Positions 24,735 to 36,712 of a stretch of 64,000 nucleotides of DNA are shown here, piece after piece. The position numbers were made by a program, and so were the translations under genes. Location: NCBI GenBank assembly GCA_022410635.1, contig JAJVDF010000258.1:620316-684315 (forward strand), in the 5' to 3' direction. Position 1 is the first letter of the stretch. Each line of letters begins with the position of its first letter. The notes below the pieces were generated by a model. That model was not told the DNA's origin. It made no database searches and saw only the letters and a program-made list of their open reading frames with translations. The stretch comes from Tretioscincus oriximinensis (taxonomy: Eukaryota; Chordata; Lepidosauria; Squamata; Gymnophthalmidae).

Positions 24735-25219
24735 TCCAGCAAAGGGGCCAGTAGCACTTTGAGACTAACAGGAGAAAAGTGGGTGGCATAAGCTTTTGTA
24801 GATATGTCTACTTCTTCAGATGCTGAGGGACTAATGTCAGGGTGAGGTATTTATGGAAACTGTGTATGGGAGATGACAAAGCATATGCAAACGTGGTGCT
24901 GCTTACCTTTCAAATCTTCCTTCATAGTTTCTTTGTTCAAGGACTGCAGTCCTGAGGTCACATGAGAGGATTAGTTTCTGCTATTTACCTGTTTTTCTAA
25001 AACCTGGAGTTCATATCCCATCACACTTGCATAAGCTTTGTCATCTCCCATACACAGTTTCCTATAAATACCTGACCCTGACATTAGTCCCTCAGCATCT
25101 GAAGAAGTAGACGTGTCTATGAAAGCTTATGCCACCCACTTTTCTCCTGTTAGTCTCAAAGTGCTACTGGTCCCTTTGCTGGACTTTCTACTGGACTAAC
25201 ACGGCTATTTCTCTGAAAA
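24735..25219. mobile_element. Penelope-like element, two 3' ends in inverted arrangement
   Basis: The left part (24735-24960, minus) reads back from 'ctttgctggacc' through 'tctgaagaagtagaca' to 'caggactgcagtccttgaac', which lies in the GIY-YIG coding end of the copy at 38249. The right part (about 24961-25219, plus) runs from 'attagtttctgctatttacc' to the intact terminus 'acacggctatttctctgaaa'. The shared arms (24737-24890 against 25040-25190) form a long imperfect inverted repeat. Confidence 0.85.
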
Positions 25220-25274
25220 TGGTTCTAGTTGGATAAGTTGGGTGGTCTCTCTGTCCAGTCACCATTGTTCTTTA

Positions 25275-25384
25275 TTCTGGGCTACATCTTGGTGTAGGAG
25301 CCTAACATCTACATACCATATGAGCCAGCCATAGTCACACTGGCATGTCGATGACCAAGCTCTGTTCCAAGATGTAGCCCAGAA
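25275..25384. mobile_element. Short MITE with inverted termini
   Basis: Ends 'ttctgggctacatcttgg' and 'ccaagatgtagcccagaa' are exact complements. The right part also shares 'accaagctctgttccaagat' or nearly so with the MITE at 45266-45417, so they belong to one family. Confidence 0.7.
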
Positions 25385-26410
25385 AAGGTTACAGAGTAGA
25401 AACAGAGCTTCAGTATATTGTTCATGACATCTGTCTCAGGAATTGCCCAAGATGGCATTTACAAGTGTTTTATTTCACTAAGTGTGAATGCAGCCTAACT
25501 CTTAAATGCATAAATTCAAATTAAAACTGTTCTGGCACATAGTACATAGTATTGTCAAAGCCATCTTTGCCTAAATGTATGTCCTTATGAATTTAATGAG
25601 TTTCATTCTGGAAATCTATGATATAGGAGTGTAAGTGGAACTCTGACCACTTACTTTTTATGCACCCTTGTGGATTTTATTTTTTACTACCTGGAGAAGT
25701 TACAATTCATTTCCTAATATGAAACCATTTTTTAAAAATCCTTTCTATCACATTCTAAAACTAGATTTTAGGTACTATCAGTGCTATAAACCATGAAGAG
25801 TGATATTTATGCAGTTGTGGTTAGAATCATTTCCACATCGTCTACAGTTTACAAAAAAAAGGTTACATAAATTTTCCATATCTCTGGCATAGGGGTCGCT
25901 CAGAAGCAATTAAAATTTCCTCTTTTTATTCACCAATAGAAGTGTTTCATTCCTGACAGTTAAAATGCTAATCAAATTACTGTAAAATGAAATAATTCAG
26001 CTCCCGTTTTTAAAAGAGAATATGGGGAGACAATGAGGGGACTCTGCTAACCCTGACAACCTTTCTAATCTGCTCAATGTCAGTTACTGCATGTAAAATT
26101 GATTATTTCAAAATGTGTGTGTTTTTCCCCTCATATGCTCCTCTTACAGTGTTCTTTTGAGTTGGTCACAGAGACCTTCATGGATGACTTGGTTTATTGC
26201 TATTATTTTTTTCTTATTATGCTGTACTGCCTTTTTATTTTATTTATCTTTTTTCCCCTTTGTTGCAAGTTTGCTGAGCAATTCCCATTACTCCCCCCAA
26301 GACAAAGCTAATCTACAGAGTGTATAGAGTTTTCCCAGGGAGCCTTCAGACTTAAGGGTTTTTATTGCGCACAGTACAGCTAATATCCATTGCGTATTTT
26401 TATTTTCCAG

Positions 26411-26512
26411 GAAATTGAAGCAGCCGTGAAAGCTAAACAGCCGGATGTTGAAGGGATTTTGTCTAAAGGGCGTCATTTTTACAAAGAAAAACCAGCCACT
26501 CAGCCACTAACG
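26411..26512 (+). CDS. DMD: Dystrophin exon 49
   Basis: A 102-nt exon of 34 codons, the same length and phase (0-0) as human exon 49. The translation keeps the conserved core 'AKQPDVEGILSKGRHFYKEK' followed by PATQP. It encodes part of spectrin-like repeat 19 of the rod. The acceptor is TATTTTCCAG (26401-26410) and the donor is ACG|GTAATG (26513). The last codons differ from human (PLT for PVK), next to the splice junction. No stop or frameshift is present. Confidence 0.97.
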
Positions 26513-27127
26513 GTAATGAAGTAACCTTAGCAATATCCATTACTGCCTAATGTGTTATGCTTCCCCTGTTGTACACTTGCCCTTGATGCAAACTAATCGG
26601 GAAGTGTGGGGACAGAATCTTTCTTAGACATATGAACGTTCTGCTTGTTTCTGCAAGTATTATGTAGGTTATATTCAAGCATTTCTTAAAAATCAGAGAG
26701 TGGATAATTATTTGATGCATAATTTAGTTGAAAAGAAGAACAAATTGTGTGGTCTAAACTTCTTCACCTTCCTCTCATTTGTTTCCATTTTTGCCATACA
26801 GCAATTATAACTTTTAGGGCCACAATTAAACCTTTACTTTAGAACAATTTCAGTTTATCTTAAGCCCCAAGGAATGGAGCTTTTTTTTCTCCGCTAAAAT
26901 CCATTTGGGGGGGGAATAAAGATGGTCTAAAATAGGGATGTGATCACATAGAAGTTCTTTCCACTTTCCGATCAACAAAATGAAGAGTGTGAATCAGCTT
27001 GTGCCTCAGTCTAATTTGCTATTTTGGGGATTGTTGCATTTGAAGAAAAGCTATTTTAAGAATTTATTGATTAAGTTTTTGCGACAACCAGTTTCAGTGC
27101 TGAGAGAGAACTAAGCTGACTACTTAT

Positions 27128-27255
27128 TTTTTTATTTATCTAGATTTTTATCCCACCCTATACTCAAAGGTCTTCAGGGCAGGCAACAGCAGTAAAACAG
27201 AGTATAAAATAAACATATTAAAAACAAACAGTATCTGAAAGTGCAGGGGGAAACT
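27128..27255 (-). mobile_element. L2-like LINE 3' tail
   Basis: The minus strand carries the shared 3' tail ('gaagacctttgagtataggg' and 'tgggataaaaat') preceded by the 'cactttcagatactgtttg' segment typical of this family in the window. Confidence 0.6.
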
Positions 27256-28061
27256 ATCTCCTCAGCTTTTGTCTGTTTTATAAATGTATGACTTAATACA
27301 CTGTGGTGAACTTTATGTACAGTTTGCCTTTGTTGATAAAGTTGTAACTTCTCATATTGTTGAAGTATTATAGCTCAGCAGAGGTCACTTTCATTGGCAA
27401 AAGTGGCAATGAGGCACTGTCTGCCTTCATCTTCTATAAAGCTTTTGTAGTGGATTGGACTACAATACATCCTTCAGAACAATGCAGAAACAGATGCTGA
27501 AACCTGATGAGGAACTGGATTAAAAGTACCATTGCTTTCTTTCTTCAAGTAGAATCAATAGCGTTTATAAACAGTAGCATCTCATGGCCTCCATCTTGAG
27601 TCTGCACAGGAGCTCCCTAGGCCCCTATTCCCATTATCTCTAGAAACGTGAGCAACAAACAAAAAAATATGAGCTATATATTTGTCTGCCCAGTGACGCA
27701 GCCTCTAACACTAGAACTCTGTTTTTTTAAAAGGAATTACGCAACTCCAGTTTTCTCAGCAGGATCTAAAGTCAAGAGTTTGGTTTCATGAACTGTTAGA
27801 GGCAGGTTGCAATTGGCTGGTGTGGGTTCCACAAGGAGGAAGGAGTTATGAAAAAGAAATAATACAAAAAAATATGAGGTTGATTCTTTCCTTGTTTTTA
27901 ATAACAATGTACCTTCAATAGCCAGCAATCATGGCAGCAAGATTTCAGTACAGTGGTCTAAGCAGACTTTTGAAAATGCAAAATACAACTATGATACAGT
28001 AATAGAAGGGAGAGATATGGCACTGATAAAGAACTGAGCAACAGAATTCTTGGTCTCCCTG

Positions 28062-28160
28062 ATAAGAACATAAGAAGAGCCATACTGGATCAGGTCACAG
28101 CCCATCAAGTCCAGCATTCTGTGTCACACAGAGGCCCACCAGATGCCCAACTGATAGGTG
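28062..28160 (-). mobile_element. CR1 LINE 3' fragment
   Basis: Antisense CR1 tail: 'ataagaacataagaagagcc', 'catcaagtccagcattctgt' and 'cacacagaggcccaccagat'. Very close to the copy at 45752, so the two are the same subfamily. Confidence 0.8.
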
Positions 28161-28329
28161 TGATGTAAGCTAACTAGAGTCATTTTTTAAAAAATTCCTA
28201 ACAGCTATACACTTCGAAGCCCACTAACCTAACCAATAAAAGTTCATCTGTTCTTGATTATCTTGGCTTCAGATCCTGGGTAAAGTTGCCTAATTCCCAA
28301 TTTGTATTACAATTCACCCTCAATGCACT

Positions 28330-28412
28330 GCTCTTACTAACAGGGCTTTGAAACCCGATCTCTCCAATGAGAGACCGTCTCCTTAGTGACTGAGCTATTC
28401 ATGCCTATTGAC
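28330..28412 (-). mobile_element. tRNA-like SINE remnant
   Basis: The minus strand reads 'gcatgaatagctcagtcac' (A-box-like 'tagctcagt') and then 'gggtttcaaagccctg' (B-box-like) at about tRNA spacing. Similar sequence occurs near 36650-36712. It may be a SINE head; a functional tRNA is unlikely because no acceptor stem pairing is evident. Confidence 0.5.
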
Positions 28413-28729
28413 AAACAAGCAAGAATCCTTTTCCAGGACAGTCTTCACCAAACTAGTAAGGAAAATGGCAATATGAGAAGGGTTGCTCAGATCTCAGCCT
28501 ATGAAGATGTTAATTAACAAATGCTCAGGCTCATAAACCAAAATGAAGGGAATGGGAGGATGGAGTGCTTCAAAATCCACTTCCCCAAATCTGCAACTTT
28601 CTGCTGGGTGGCAAAAAACCCACAGGATAGAGAAAACGATTTAGCCTAGTGATTTAGCTCAGCAAGGAACATGCAAAATTCTGAGAAGCTGTGCTCCAGG
28701 AGTCTTGAATGCTTCAGTTAGTTCCGGGT

Positions 28730-29257
28730 AGGGTTGCCATACGTCCCGGTAAACCGGGACAATNCCGGTTTGGGGGACTAAAATATAGTCCCCTCCGGGT
28801 TTTAAGGCAAAATCCCGGCTTTTTACATTCCCCGATGCTGCATCAGGGAATGTAAAAAGGCGGGATTTTAAAGGAAAAGCAGCCGTCAGAGCCATAGCTG
28901 CTCCTTGGCTGGAGGCGGGGTTTCGCTCTGCTCTCGCCGCCAACTCGCCTCTAGCAGAGGAGAAATGCCTGGGTTTGTGACAGGAGGGCAGCTCTGTTCT
29001 CCTCTCACAAACCCAAGCGTTTTTTCTCCACTGCTGCAGGCGAGTTGACGGCCCTTTGCCAGAGCAGGGCGAAACACCACCTCCAGCAAAGGAGCAGGGG
29101 TGCGCGTGCGCGCGTGCACACACATGGACGCTTGTGATGAGACAGGCAGAAGAGGTTTTGCCTGTCTCGCTACAAGCGGCCGTATGTGCGCATGTGCACT
29201 CACACGCATCCCANCCCACCCCCGTCCCTGTTTTGGGTTGCCAGAATATAGCAACCC
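28730..29257. mobile_element. hAT-type MITE, second copy
   Basis: Termini 'agggttgccata' and 'tatagcaaccct' match the copy at 18462-18866. The flanks share 'tagttccgggt', which covers the 8-bp duplication expected for hAT. Internal features shared with the first copy are 'gactaaaatatagtcccc' and the 'acattccc..gggaatgt' palindrome. The middle is GC-rich and holds alternating 'gcgcgtgcgcgcgtgcac' at 29100. One N lies at 28764 and one at 29214. Confidence 0.85.
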
Positions 29258-31075
29258 TAGTTCCGGGTCTTTGTAATGCTACAGCAGTCTTCTTGGCATG
29301 GTCTATTCTGCATACACAGCTCTTTCCAACTGATTTCGTAATTTGGCTGGACTGAACCTGGTTTTTGTATAGCTTCTGGTATTTAAATAGGGGAGCCTGT
29401 TTTCATATTGGACCATTTGAACTATACGTCCCTACAAATTATTGGTTATTGACAGTCAGGAAAAGAACAGACAAATGCATGTAGAAAGTCACATACCTTG
29501 GTTTAACATTTAAAACATTAATCAAGGTACTTGAAACAGGGCAACCACAACATAAACCGATCAACAGGTGCAAAACTGAGCCTACACAAAATGTAATGCA
29601 ATCAACTATCCCCCCTCCCTTGAAATGTGTGAAAGTATCCAAATAAAAGAACAAAGGCATCCTTCTTGTGTCACTACTTTGCCTCAGGCACCTGAGGTGA
29701 ATCAGCAGATTCACAAATGTGGTCTTTAGTCCAACTATTAAGGTTAATGATGAAGAACCTTCTTTTAATCCTAGTGCCCTAAGAAACGTTGCTGTGTGAT
29801 ACAACTTATTCTGTAGTGACCTCCAGGTGTTAATAATGGCCTTTGAAGGAAGGAAAGAGAGAGAAAAAGAAACACAGAGGGAAAGAAAGAAGCTTCATTT
29901 AGAATACTTGTGAAATAATCCAAATTAATGAATGCCTCCTCACAGGGGTGAAAAAGTCATTAGAAGAATAGGAGTATGAGGCTCTATTCCAGAACAGCGG
30001 TCACATTTTATTTTATTTTTTACAAATATCTCACCTGTCACTAACATAAAACCATTCGCTATTTTTACCTTGGCTCATTAAGTGATTTCATGAAATGGCA
30101 ATATAAGAAGGAATAAGATTGAACAAAGAGGATAAACATTTGCTATGCCAAATGCTGATTATAAAAATCAAAATATTGTATTGCAAATCAATTAATGGTT
30201 GAGGCAGTGAAGGATAGAATTTACAGATTAAAACTGGATCAGAAATTGGGCAAAATTGCATAGTAAAGGTGATCAAGAGGGACCAGATTTTAGTAATGTG
30301 CTAAATGCCTTCCTCTGATGAAAAAATAAAAGTATTGTAAGATATATAGAACCTACCACCCATTAGTCTGGGGAAGCATAGTTGTGGAATATTTAATTTT
30401 GATGACAAATGAAATGTTTGTAGATTTGTAGCATGGAATTAAATATGTATTTTGCATTATTATTTTTTTAAAAAAGAAGTGTTTTGGATCTCTAATTTGA
30501 GAATGTGAAGTTTTATGTCTTAAATAGCAGTATCAGTTGGAATATTACTAACACTAAAAAGTATGTAATATAAGAAATATGTGCACATTAGACAAATTGT
30601 GAGTTGAAAATAAATTTGCACTATTGTTTTTTAAAGAGAGATGACCTCATAAATTGGTTATTTTCTACATTTTAGTTAATTATACAGGGCACATGATGAT
30701 GGAAACAAATTTTATTTACCAACCCCATTAATCTACATGAACGTGGCAGAAACACTTGGGGGCAGCAAGTATCTTGCAGAATGGGTTATTCCATTATCCA
30801 AAGGGGTTACTTTTAAAGATGAATTCTACACTTGAAAATTAGGTATAAGCCTTTGGGCCAGGAATCTGGAGTTGCCCTTCCATGTGATTCCATTGGATAC
30901 CCTTTTTTTTCCCTTGCAAGTACTGCCAATGCTTTTTGGGTGAAGGTTTTAATGCTATGCAGCATTCTGTTTTGTATTGCCCATGATTCAGCACAAAGAA
31001 ATACGGTACACTATTAAGAGCAAGAATAGCACTTTTACCAGTATTTATGGAAAGTTCACTGTAATTCTTTTGCAG

Positions 31076-31184
31076 AAAAAAATAGAAGATTTAAATACTG
31101 ACTGGAAAGCAGTAAACCATTTCATACAAGTGCTTAAAGGAAAACCTGTGGCTGGACTCCCAGGATTTGTTGCTTCTGCTGCGG
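31076..31184 (+). CDS. DMD: Dystrophin exon 50
   Basis: A 109-nt exon, the same length as human exon 50, phase 0 in and phase 1 out. The translation begins KKIEDLNTDWKAVN, matching human RKLEDLSSEWKAVN, and ends in a Gly/Pro/Ala-rich run. It encodes the end of spectrin-like repeat 19 and the start of hinge 3. The acceptor is TTCTTTTGCAG (31075) and the donor is GCGG|GTAAGT (31185), a consensus donor. The hinge part ('KGKPVAGLPGFVASAAG') differs strongly from human, as expected for a flexible linker, while the helical part is conserved. Confidence 0.97.
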
Positions 31185-31639
31185 GTAAGTAGCTGGATCT
31201 GCATGAAAGGTTTATAAATAAATGAACTTTATACTTTGAGAAATGAGAGAGAAAAAAGCTGGCGTAAGGAAATTGATTTTTATATATTTATGTGTGCACG
31301 CATATGTATTGTAAAGGTATATTTATATACAATTATTTTAAAAAGTATAATCACGGTTAGATAAGGGTACAGGGCTTAATTCCTTTGGCAGAAAGAATGA
31401 TTAAGCAAGGGCAAGGGATCAGTGATCTTAACTACTCTGTATACTTTCACTTCATTCTGTAAATGAACATCAGCCCGGTGGAAGGAAGGCTTAATATGAT
31501 GCCTGAATTGTTCAAACTAGCATCTGAGCATTCTCAGTTAGAAAACAAAGAAATGGGGTCTCTTAAAGAAGATGAACAAAACTACCACCCATGTTATGCA
31601 ATCCCCTTGCTAAATTTTCTACACATACCTAATAATGAC

Positions 31640-31800
31640 TATTTTATTCGGTCAGTCATTTGCACTCTTATTCCACTTTATACCCAAAAGTCTCAAGGCA
31701 GAATTGACACAGAGAATTAACATTAAAAACAAAAAGTGTCTGAAAGTGGGGGAGAGTGTTACTTCAGTCAAGGCCTGGTTAAAAAGGTGGTTTTGTCTGA
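31640..31800 (-). mobile_element. L2-like LINE 3' fragment
   Basis: Minus-strand order is 'accaggccttgactgaagt' then 'cactttcagacactttttg' then 'gagacttttgggtataaagt'. This matches the arrangement in the + copy at 34655-34890 and the minus copies at 7871 and 37862. Confidence 0.6.
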
Positions 31801-33362
31801 TATACAAATACTGTATATACCTAAATGGAGAAACAATAGGCCAACTATGCATATACCAGGCTAGATCTGTTTTAATAAATTTAGATCAACTTGCTCTGAA
31901 TTAGTTAATGTAGCATGCATCTGCACTAAGGCGATTAGATCGCATTAGATTTGAGGATGTGCCTATTATGCACAGATGTAAAGCTGCTAATCTAAGTGCC
32001 ACAATGTGAGCCTCCAAGTTTGCAATTCACCCACTTCCAATTTGATCAAACTCACACAAGATCACTCACTGCTTGGTTCAACTACTGCTTCTGCTTAGCT
32101 TCTTATTAGCTTTGAAGTAACAAGTAGCATTTTCCAGCATAGACTTTGTCTATGTGGATATGAAGAAGAACTGCACAGCTGTTTAATCCAGATCATATGG
32201 AACAAGCATGGTTGTAGACCTGCTGAATATGATCTATCACTAATCCAATTTACACAAATTTTAACCCGGATGTGATATGGATTAACATTACTCCCATAAA
32301 GATAATGTGGACCAGTGGGCTCCTTAAACCAGATCCCTAAGACTGCCCATGAGGTGCCTTAGATTAAATTCGTATGGTACTATTTAGTCCATGAACATTA
32401 CACTGTGACTTTTTAATTTTGGGACAAGTGTCCTCACTAATTCTTGTATAATTGCAGTAAGAAACACAATTTTCTCATGTTTAACCCTTAATTTTAACTC
32501 CTTCCTGGATGTCAGTCTCGGATTGTGGACAAAAACTTGTTTTATAGGGAAATGTTGAAGCAACAGGAAAGTATTAAAACTGCTTACAGAGATGTCATCA
32601 GATGTTGATTAAAAGACAAAAAAGATCTTTGAAAAAGAGTTCAAAGAGTGAAGCAGTTTTTTTCTTTTGCTGCTTCAGCGCCAGGATGAAAATCAAAAGA
32701 TCTGCTGGTATTCTCCACCTCCATTCCCATTCAGAATGATATTGTAGTTCAGTAATGACCTATTTGCAATCAGTTTTACTCTAGTCATTTGCAGGCCATT
32801 TGCCTTTATATTATTATTTAAGGAAGAGGATATGAATATCTGTAAGCATTGTATTTCCATGATGGATAGGCTATGCAAGACCTTGGAGAAAGTAATTTTT
32901 AACCTGAACCAAGACTGCAATCACTTTAAAGAATCACCTTTGGGGCAATTTTCAATCTGAACTGACAGGTACTAGTTGTCAGAATGTGACTTCTTTGGTT
33001 TCAATGCCTTGGAAAAGTCAGCTTATTGATGGGAGGGATTTCTATTTTTAAGCTGAATTTGGTGGGAAAACTATGTAAAAAAGAGGTATGGGTTTTGCAC
33101 CCTTAGAGGATGATATGAGAGACAAAGCCTAGGAATTTCACTGCTACTGAGTCACCTATGACTTACCAGCTGTATCCTTGCAGTCTTCTCAACCTTTGAT
33201 TTATTACAAAGAAACAATCACCCATCTCAAATCACTGCAGGATTAATCAGTCATCTTTGAGTAGGCAAAGAAGTCAGAGGGTGATTGCCCATTGCATATC
33301 TATTTGAGGAGTGGGGTTATTTCACACTGTCCACTCATGTTCATGTTTGAACATGGGGTGGT

Positions 33363-33645
33363 GAACATAAGAAGAGCCATACTGGATCGGGCCAGAGGCC
33401 ATCTAGTCCAGCATTCTGTCTCACACAGAAGCCCACCAGATGTACCTGGGCAGTCTGAACAGAGGAAAGCAAAATGTGCACCTGTTCATGACTCCCTGCA
33501 AATGGTATTTCAGGAGTCCTGCCTGTTGCTCCATCCCGGAGGCAGCATCCAGACATCCATCCTAGTACCCATTTATACCCTTGGTGTCCATAAACCTGTC
33601 TAGTCCTGCCATGAAGCTATCCAAGATGGTGGTGGATGATGATGT
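33363..33645 (-). mobile_element. CR1 LINE 3' fragment
   Basis: Antisense CR1 tail with 'gaacataagaagagccat', 'ccatctagtccagcattctg', and 'ggtgtccataaacctgtcta' leading into the start of the reverse-transcriptase C-terminus. It is shorter than the related copy at 45752-46340. Confidence 0.85.
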
Positions 33646-34654
33646 CTTACTAGACAAGTGTTTTTACCCTAGGATTCAGCATCACTGAAATGGTTGCTAT
33701 ACTGCAGTTGGCTCATGTAAAAGACCTCTATGTAATTAAGAAACTTCTGCTGTGATTTTGAATTTGTTTTAGAAAATGCTTTTTCAGTGCTACTACCTCT
33801 AACAAGCAGAGTTTTGCCTTCACAGCAGGACACAACTGTTTTTACATTCTGTATTAATAGTAGATGTTGTCCTTCTCATCTCTTCAGGGAACAGATTGTA
33901 ACATAGTGAGAGAGTTTTAAGGACTTCACATTTTCTGCTGAAGAAAATAAATGTGTTGAGGGAAAAAGGACAATTTGGCGGTTGGGGGGAGCTTTAAAAT
34001 GATGTAGTTGTTGATTCCTTTGCTCAGGAAATACATAGAGCTGGATAATAAGAATATTCTATAAAGAAACAATCCCTAATTTGAGTTTCCTTCTGATCTG
34101 TAGACAGGGCTAATGAAATGTCGGGCATTGTGCTTGCAATTTTGTAGCAAATGACCTATATACAAAAATTGATATGGGGAATCTCCTATTACCAAGACGA
34201 GATATTGTTTCTGTTAAATACTATTTCTAAAGTGGATGAGCAGTTCCATGCTGGTCCTGCTGAACTGGAAGAAGCCTATCTTTAATTTGAATAGTCTATA
34301 GGACATGCCCCACACTACCCCTGTCACTTTGGAGCTTTGAATTTGGTCTCAGAGTCTAATGACCAAGATCCATATTGATCACACATATTGGTCCACCACT
34401 AAAATGCACCTTAGTTAAACCAGGGAAGGGGAGGAGTGTAGCTTTCAACATACATTCTTGCTTCAATATAGTGCCCCCTTGGACCTCTGCTAGACTTGTA
34501 AAACAAAAAACAGAAAAATAATCTCTTATTTTAATATTTTTAAAAATTCAAGTCTGTGTAACTATTTGTTACTCAAAAGAAACTGTTAGATATATTACAA
34601 TATCTTAAGATATATGCAGAAGAGTTCCTCCTGGTTTTACCACCCTTTCCGAAA

Positions 34655-34890
34655 GCAAATGGGCCTTCTCGGTGGTTGCCCCCAAACAATGGAATAGTCT
34701 CTCCCTTGAGGTGCGTCAGTCACCATCACTGTATCCTTTTAGAAGATCCTTTTAACCTGGCCTTTGATTAAAGAAGTCTCATGTTCATTCCCACTTTCAG
34801 ATATTGTTTTATATGCTAATTTTGATTTTTGTAAAAAAAATATTTGCCACCCTGAAACCTTCGGGTATAAGTATAAATAAATAAATAAAT
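34655..34890 (+). mobile_element. L2-like LINE 3' end
   Basis: The + strand encodes 'FSVVAPKQWNSLSLEVRQSP', a typical C-terminal L2-type LINE motif, then a short 3' UTR and the tail 'gaaaccttcgggtataagta' with (AAAT)n. The tail matches the tRNA-SINE tails at 44249, 18284 and 59299, which makes this LINE family the likely source of their mobilisation machinery. Confidence 0.72.
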
Positions 34891-36216
34891 ATTTTTTACA
34901 ATATGATGAAATAGAACTAATTTACATTTTTTCCTGATTTAGGTTGTATTTATTTTGATTGTTTATGTTATCTATTTATAGTTACAATAGGAAAATTGAA
35001 AGATTTGCGATATTTCAAACTAGGTGACCCTTTTGATTACCTAGACTGGCTCAGGACACAGAGTACAGAGGTCATGGCTTCTGTATTCTGCATGAGTGCA
35101 GAAGAGAGGCACTGAAAAGAAAATGAATCTATGCTGGATTGTTCATAAGGTAAATGTAGAAAAGACCAAGGTGTCTGTTCCCAGGTGATCCCCATTGTAC
35201 TGTTACTCTTGGATAAAAACTATCAATAGGTATTAAATTGTAAGATGCATAAATATTAAAAAAATCTGTAGAAGCAACTTCCTCCAAGAAGATATATGAT
35301 TCTTAGCCATATCAGGAGATACTAATTTGACAAAATACACTCCCTCCCTCACATATACAAATGNACTTTACACCAGCTTTTCAATGAATATGTATGAGAT
35401 ATAATTTATAATATGCACAAATAGGATGGCAGGAATTTGGGCACAGATCAGAATTTGTAAACGCAAGCTGTAGAGTGTGTAGTCATTCACAAATATAATC
35501 AAATTGTTAAGTGTTTCTCAAATTGGAAAGAAGAGTGGTTTAAGCAAAATAATCTTTATGTAGGAAATGTATTCTATTTGTTATACTCTTGACACTGTTC
35601 AGTTGTGACATTTGAGAAAATTGAAATCCCAAGGGAGCAATTTTCTAATAATTCCTCACGATAAATTTTCATGACATACAAATCATGTTTAACAAATGCC
35701 AATGATAGAATGGAGTTGAATTCAGCAGTTTCATTGGGAGCACTTTCAAGGTCAGGACCCAGTTTCAGAGAAGTTTTATTTTCAACACAGTTGACATCAG
35801 ATGCAAGATGAAAGACAAACTCACCTAATAAAAAGACAAAGCGTTCAGACTAACGTGGCTACTCTTTTGGAATCCATCTAATAAAGCTTTCAGATTCAAT
35901 TTACTCTCTTTATATAGCCAGAGGAATCTCTAGAGGTCATTCACAGCATGGGCTGCAACACCAACAGGGAAAAATAATGAAAAGAACCTGGATAAAAAGC
36001 TGACACTATGCCTTCAAAAGCTGAATGAATAAGAGCATAATAAGTTTTCTCACAGTGTTTTATAAGGCTTTATGTCTTGAAGTCTGATTATAGAGCATCT
36101 TAATGCATGGATTTGTTACAACTGTAGTCTGATGAATAAATAAAAGCATAAATGGTGGAAGCTACAATGTTGTTCTGTGATATATTTCCACCAACAATGC
36201 ATAGTTATAATTTATT

Positions 36217-36385
36217 GGGTCCAGCANGGAGAGCTTGTAATACTTTGGAGATTAATAAAAGGAAGGTGGGCAGCATGAGCCTTCGTAGACAAGTCTACTA
36301 AGGGGACAAAGGCCAGGGTCAGACTTTTTATAAGAAACCGAAATAACAACAGTCATGCAAATGTGGTTGAGGGGATTAACTAGGA
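36217..36385 (-). mobile_element. Penelope-like element 3' fragment
   Basis: On the minus strand: 'gacttgtctacgaaggctca', 'ccaccttccttttattaat' and '..gctggaccc', a diverged version of the Penelope 3' end at 39690-39818. One N at 36227. Confidence 0.65.
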
Positions 36386-36424
36386 CAAGTACAGTACACA
36401 AGATAGCAACTCACCAGTATTGAA

Positions 36425-36712
36425 GCTAAAAGGAGAAGAATCTGGTCTTTATATCCCACCCTTTTCACCCAAAGGGGCTCAATGGGTTAATTTTCACCCA
36501 AAGGCTTACATCTTATTTTATCTTCGCTACCAGTTTAATGGTGGTACTCATTTATCTAATTGAAATGCAGATTACAAATCTACATTTCTTTCAAATAGCT
36601 GAGTTGGCTAGAGCTGCAGGCTAATAGAAGGTATTCGCCCTTCTCCAGGTCTGACACAGGGCTTCGAAACCAGATCTCTCAGATGAAAGAGTGCGCCATT
36701 CATGAAGCACAA
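36425..36712 (-). mobile_element. tRNA-like SINE remnant
   Basis: The minus strand has a B-box-like 'ggtttcgaagccctg' at about 36655-36670 and ends with 'tgaaaagggtgggatataaa', a SINE-type tail. The A-box region is degraded. Related to the remnant at 28330-28412. Confidence 0.45.

Larger units (their letters stand above)
1828..26410 (+). other. DMD: DMD intron 48 (24,583 bp)
   Basis: Complete intron between exons 48 and 49. The recognised repeats are listed separately. Long tracts, including about 3080-5330, 6480-7870, 8110-11430, 11610-13400, 13500-15430, 19020-20230, 20740-24730 and 25390-26410, show AT-rich single-copy-looking sequence with no supportable gene. Weak MITE-like fragments lie near 11090-11235, 22515-22610 and 24045-24110. 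The 3' end has a pyrimidine-rich stretch before TTTTCCAG. Confidence 0.9.
26513..31075 (+). other. DMD: DMD intron 49 (4,563 bp)
   Basis: A short intron. It contains an L2-like fragment, a CR1 3' fragment, a tRNA-like SINE remnant and a hAT MITE; the remainder (26520-27120, 27260-28060, 29260-31070) shows no supportable gene. An unassigned open frame at 29439-29804 has no recognisable domain. The intron ends in TTCTTTTGCAG. Confidence 0.9.

Noticed and set aside
28330..28412. Possible genuine tRNA gene
   Set aside because: A and B boxes are only approximate and no acceptor or anticodon stem pairs convincingly; a SINE head is more likely.
28659..29254. Overlapping minus-strand frames of 186 and 122 codons
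   Set aside because: They fall inside the hAT MITE, cross two Ns, and differ from the first MITE copy in ways unlike coding sequence.
29439..29804. A 121-codon minus-strand frame in intron 49
   Set aside because: No motif, domain or splice context recognised; length is possible by chance or from an unknown repeat.
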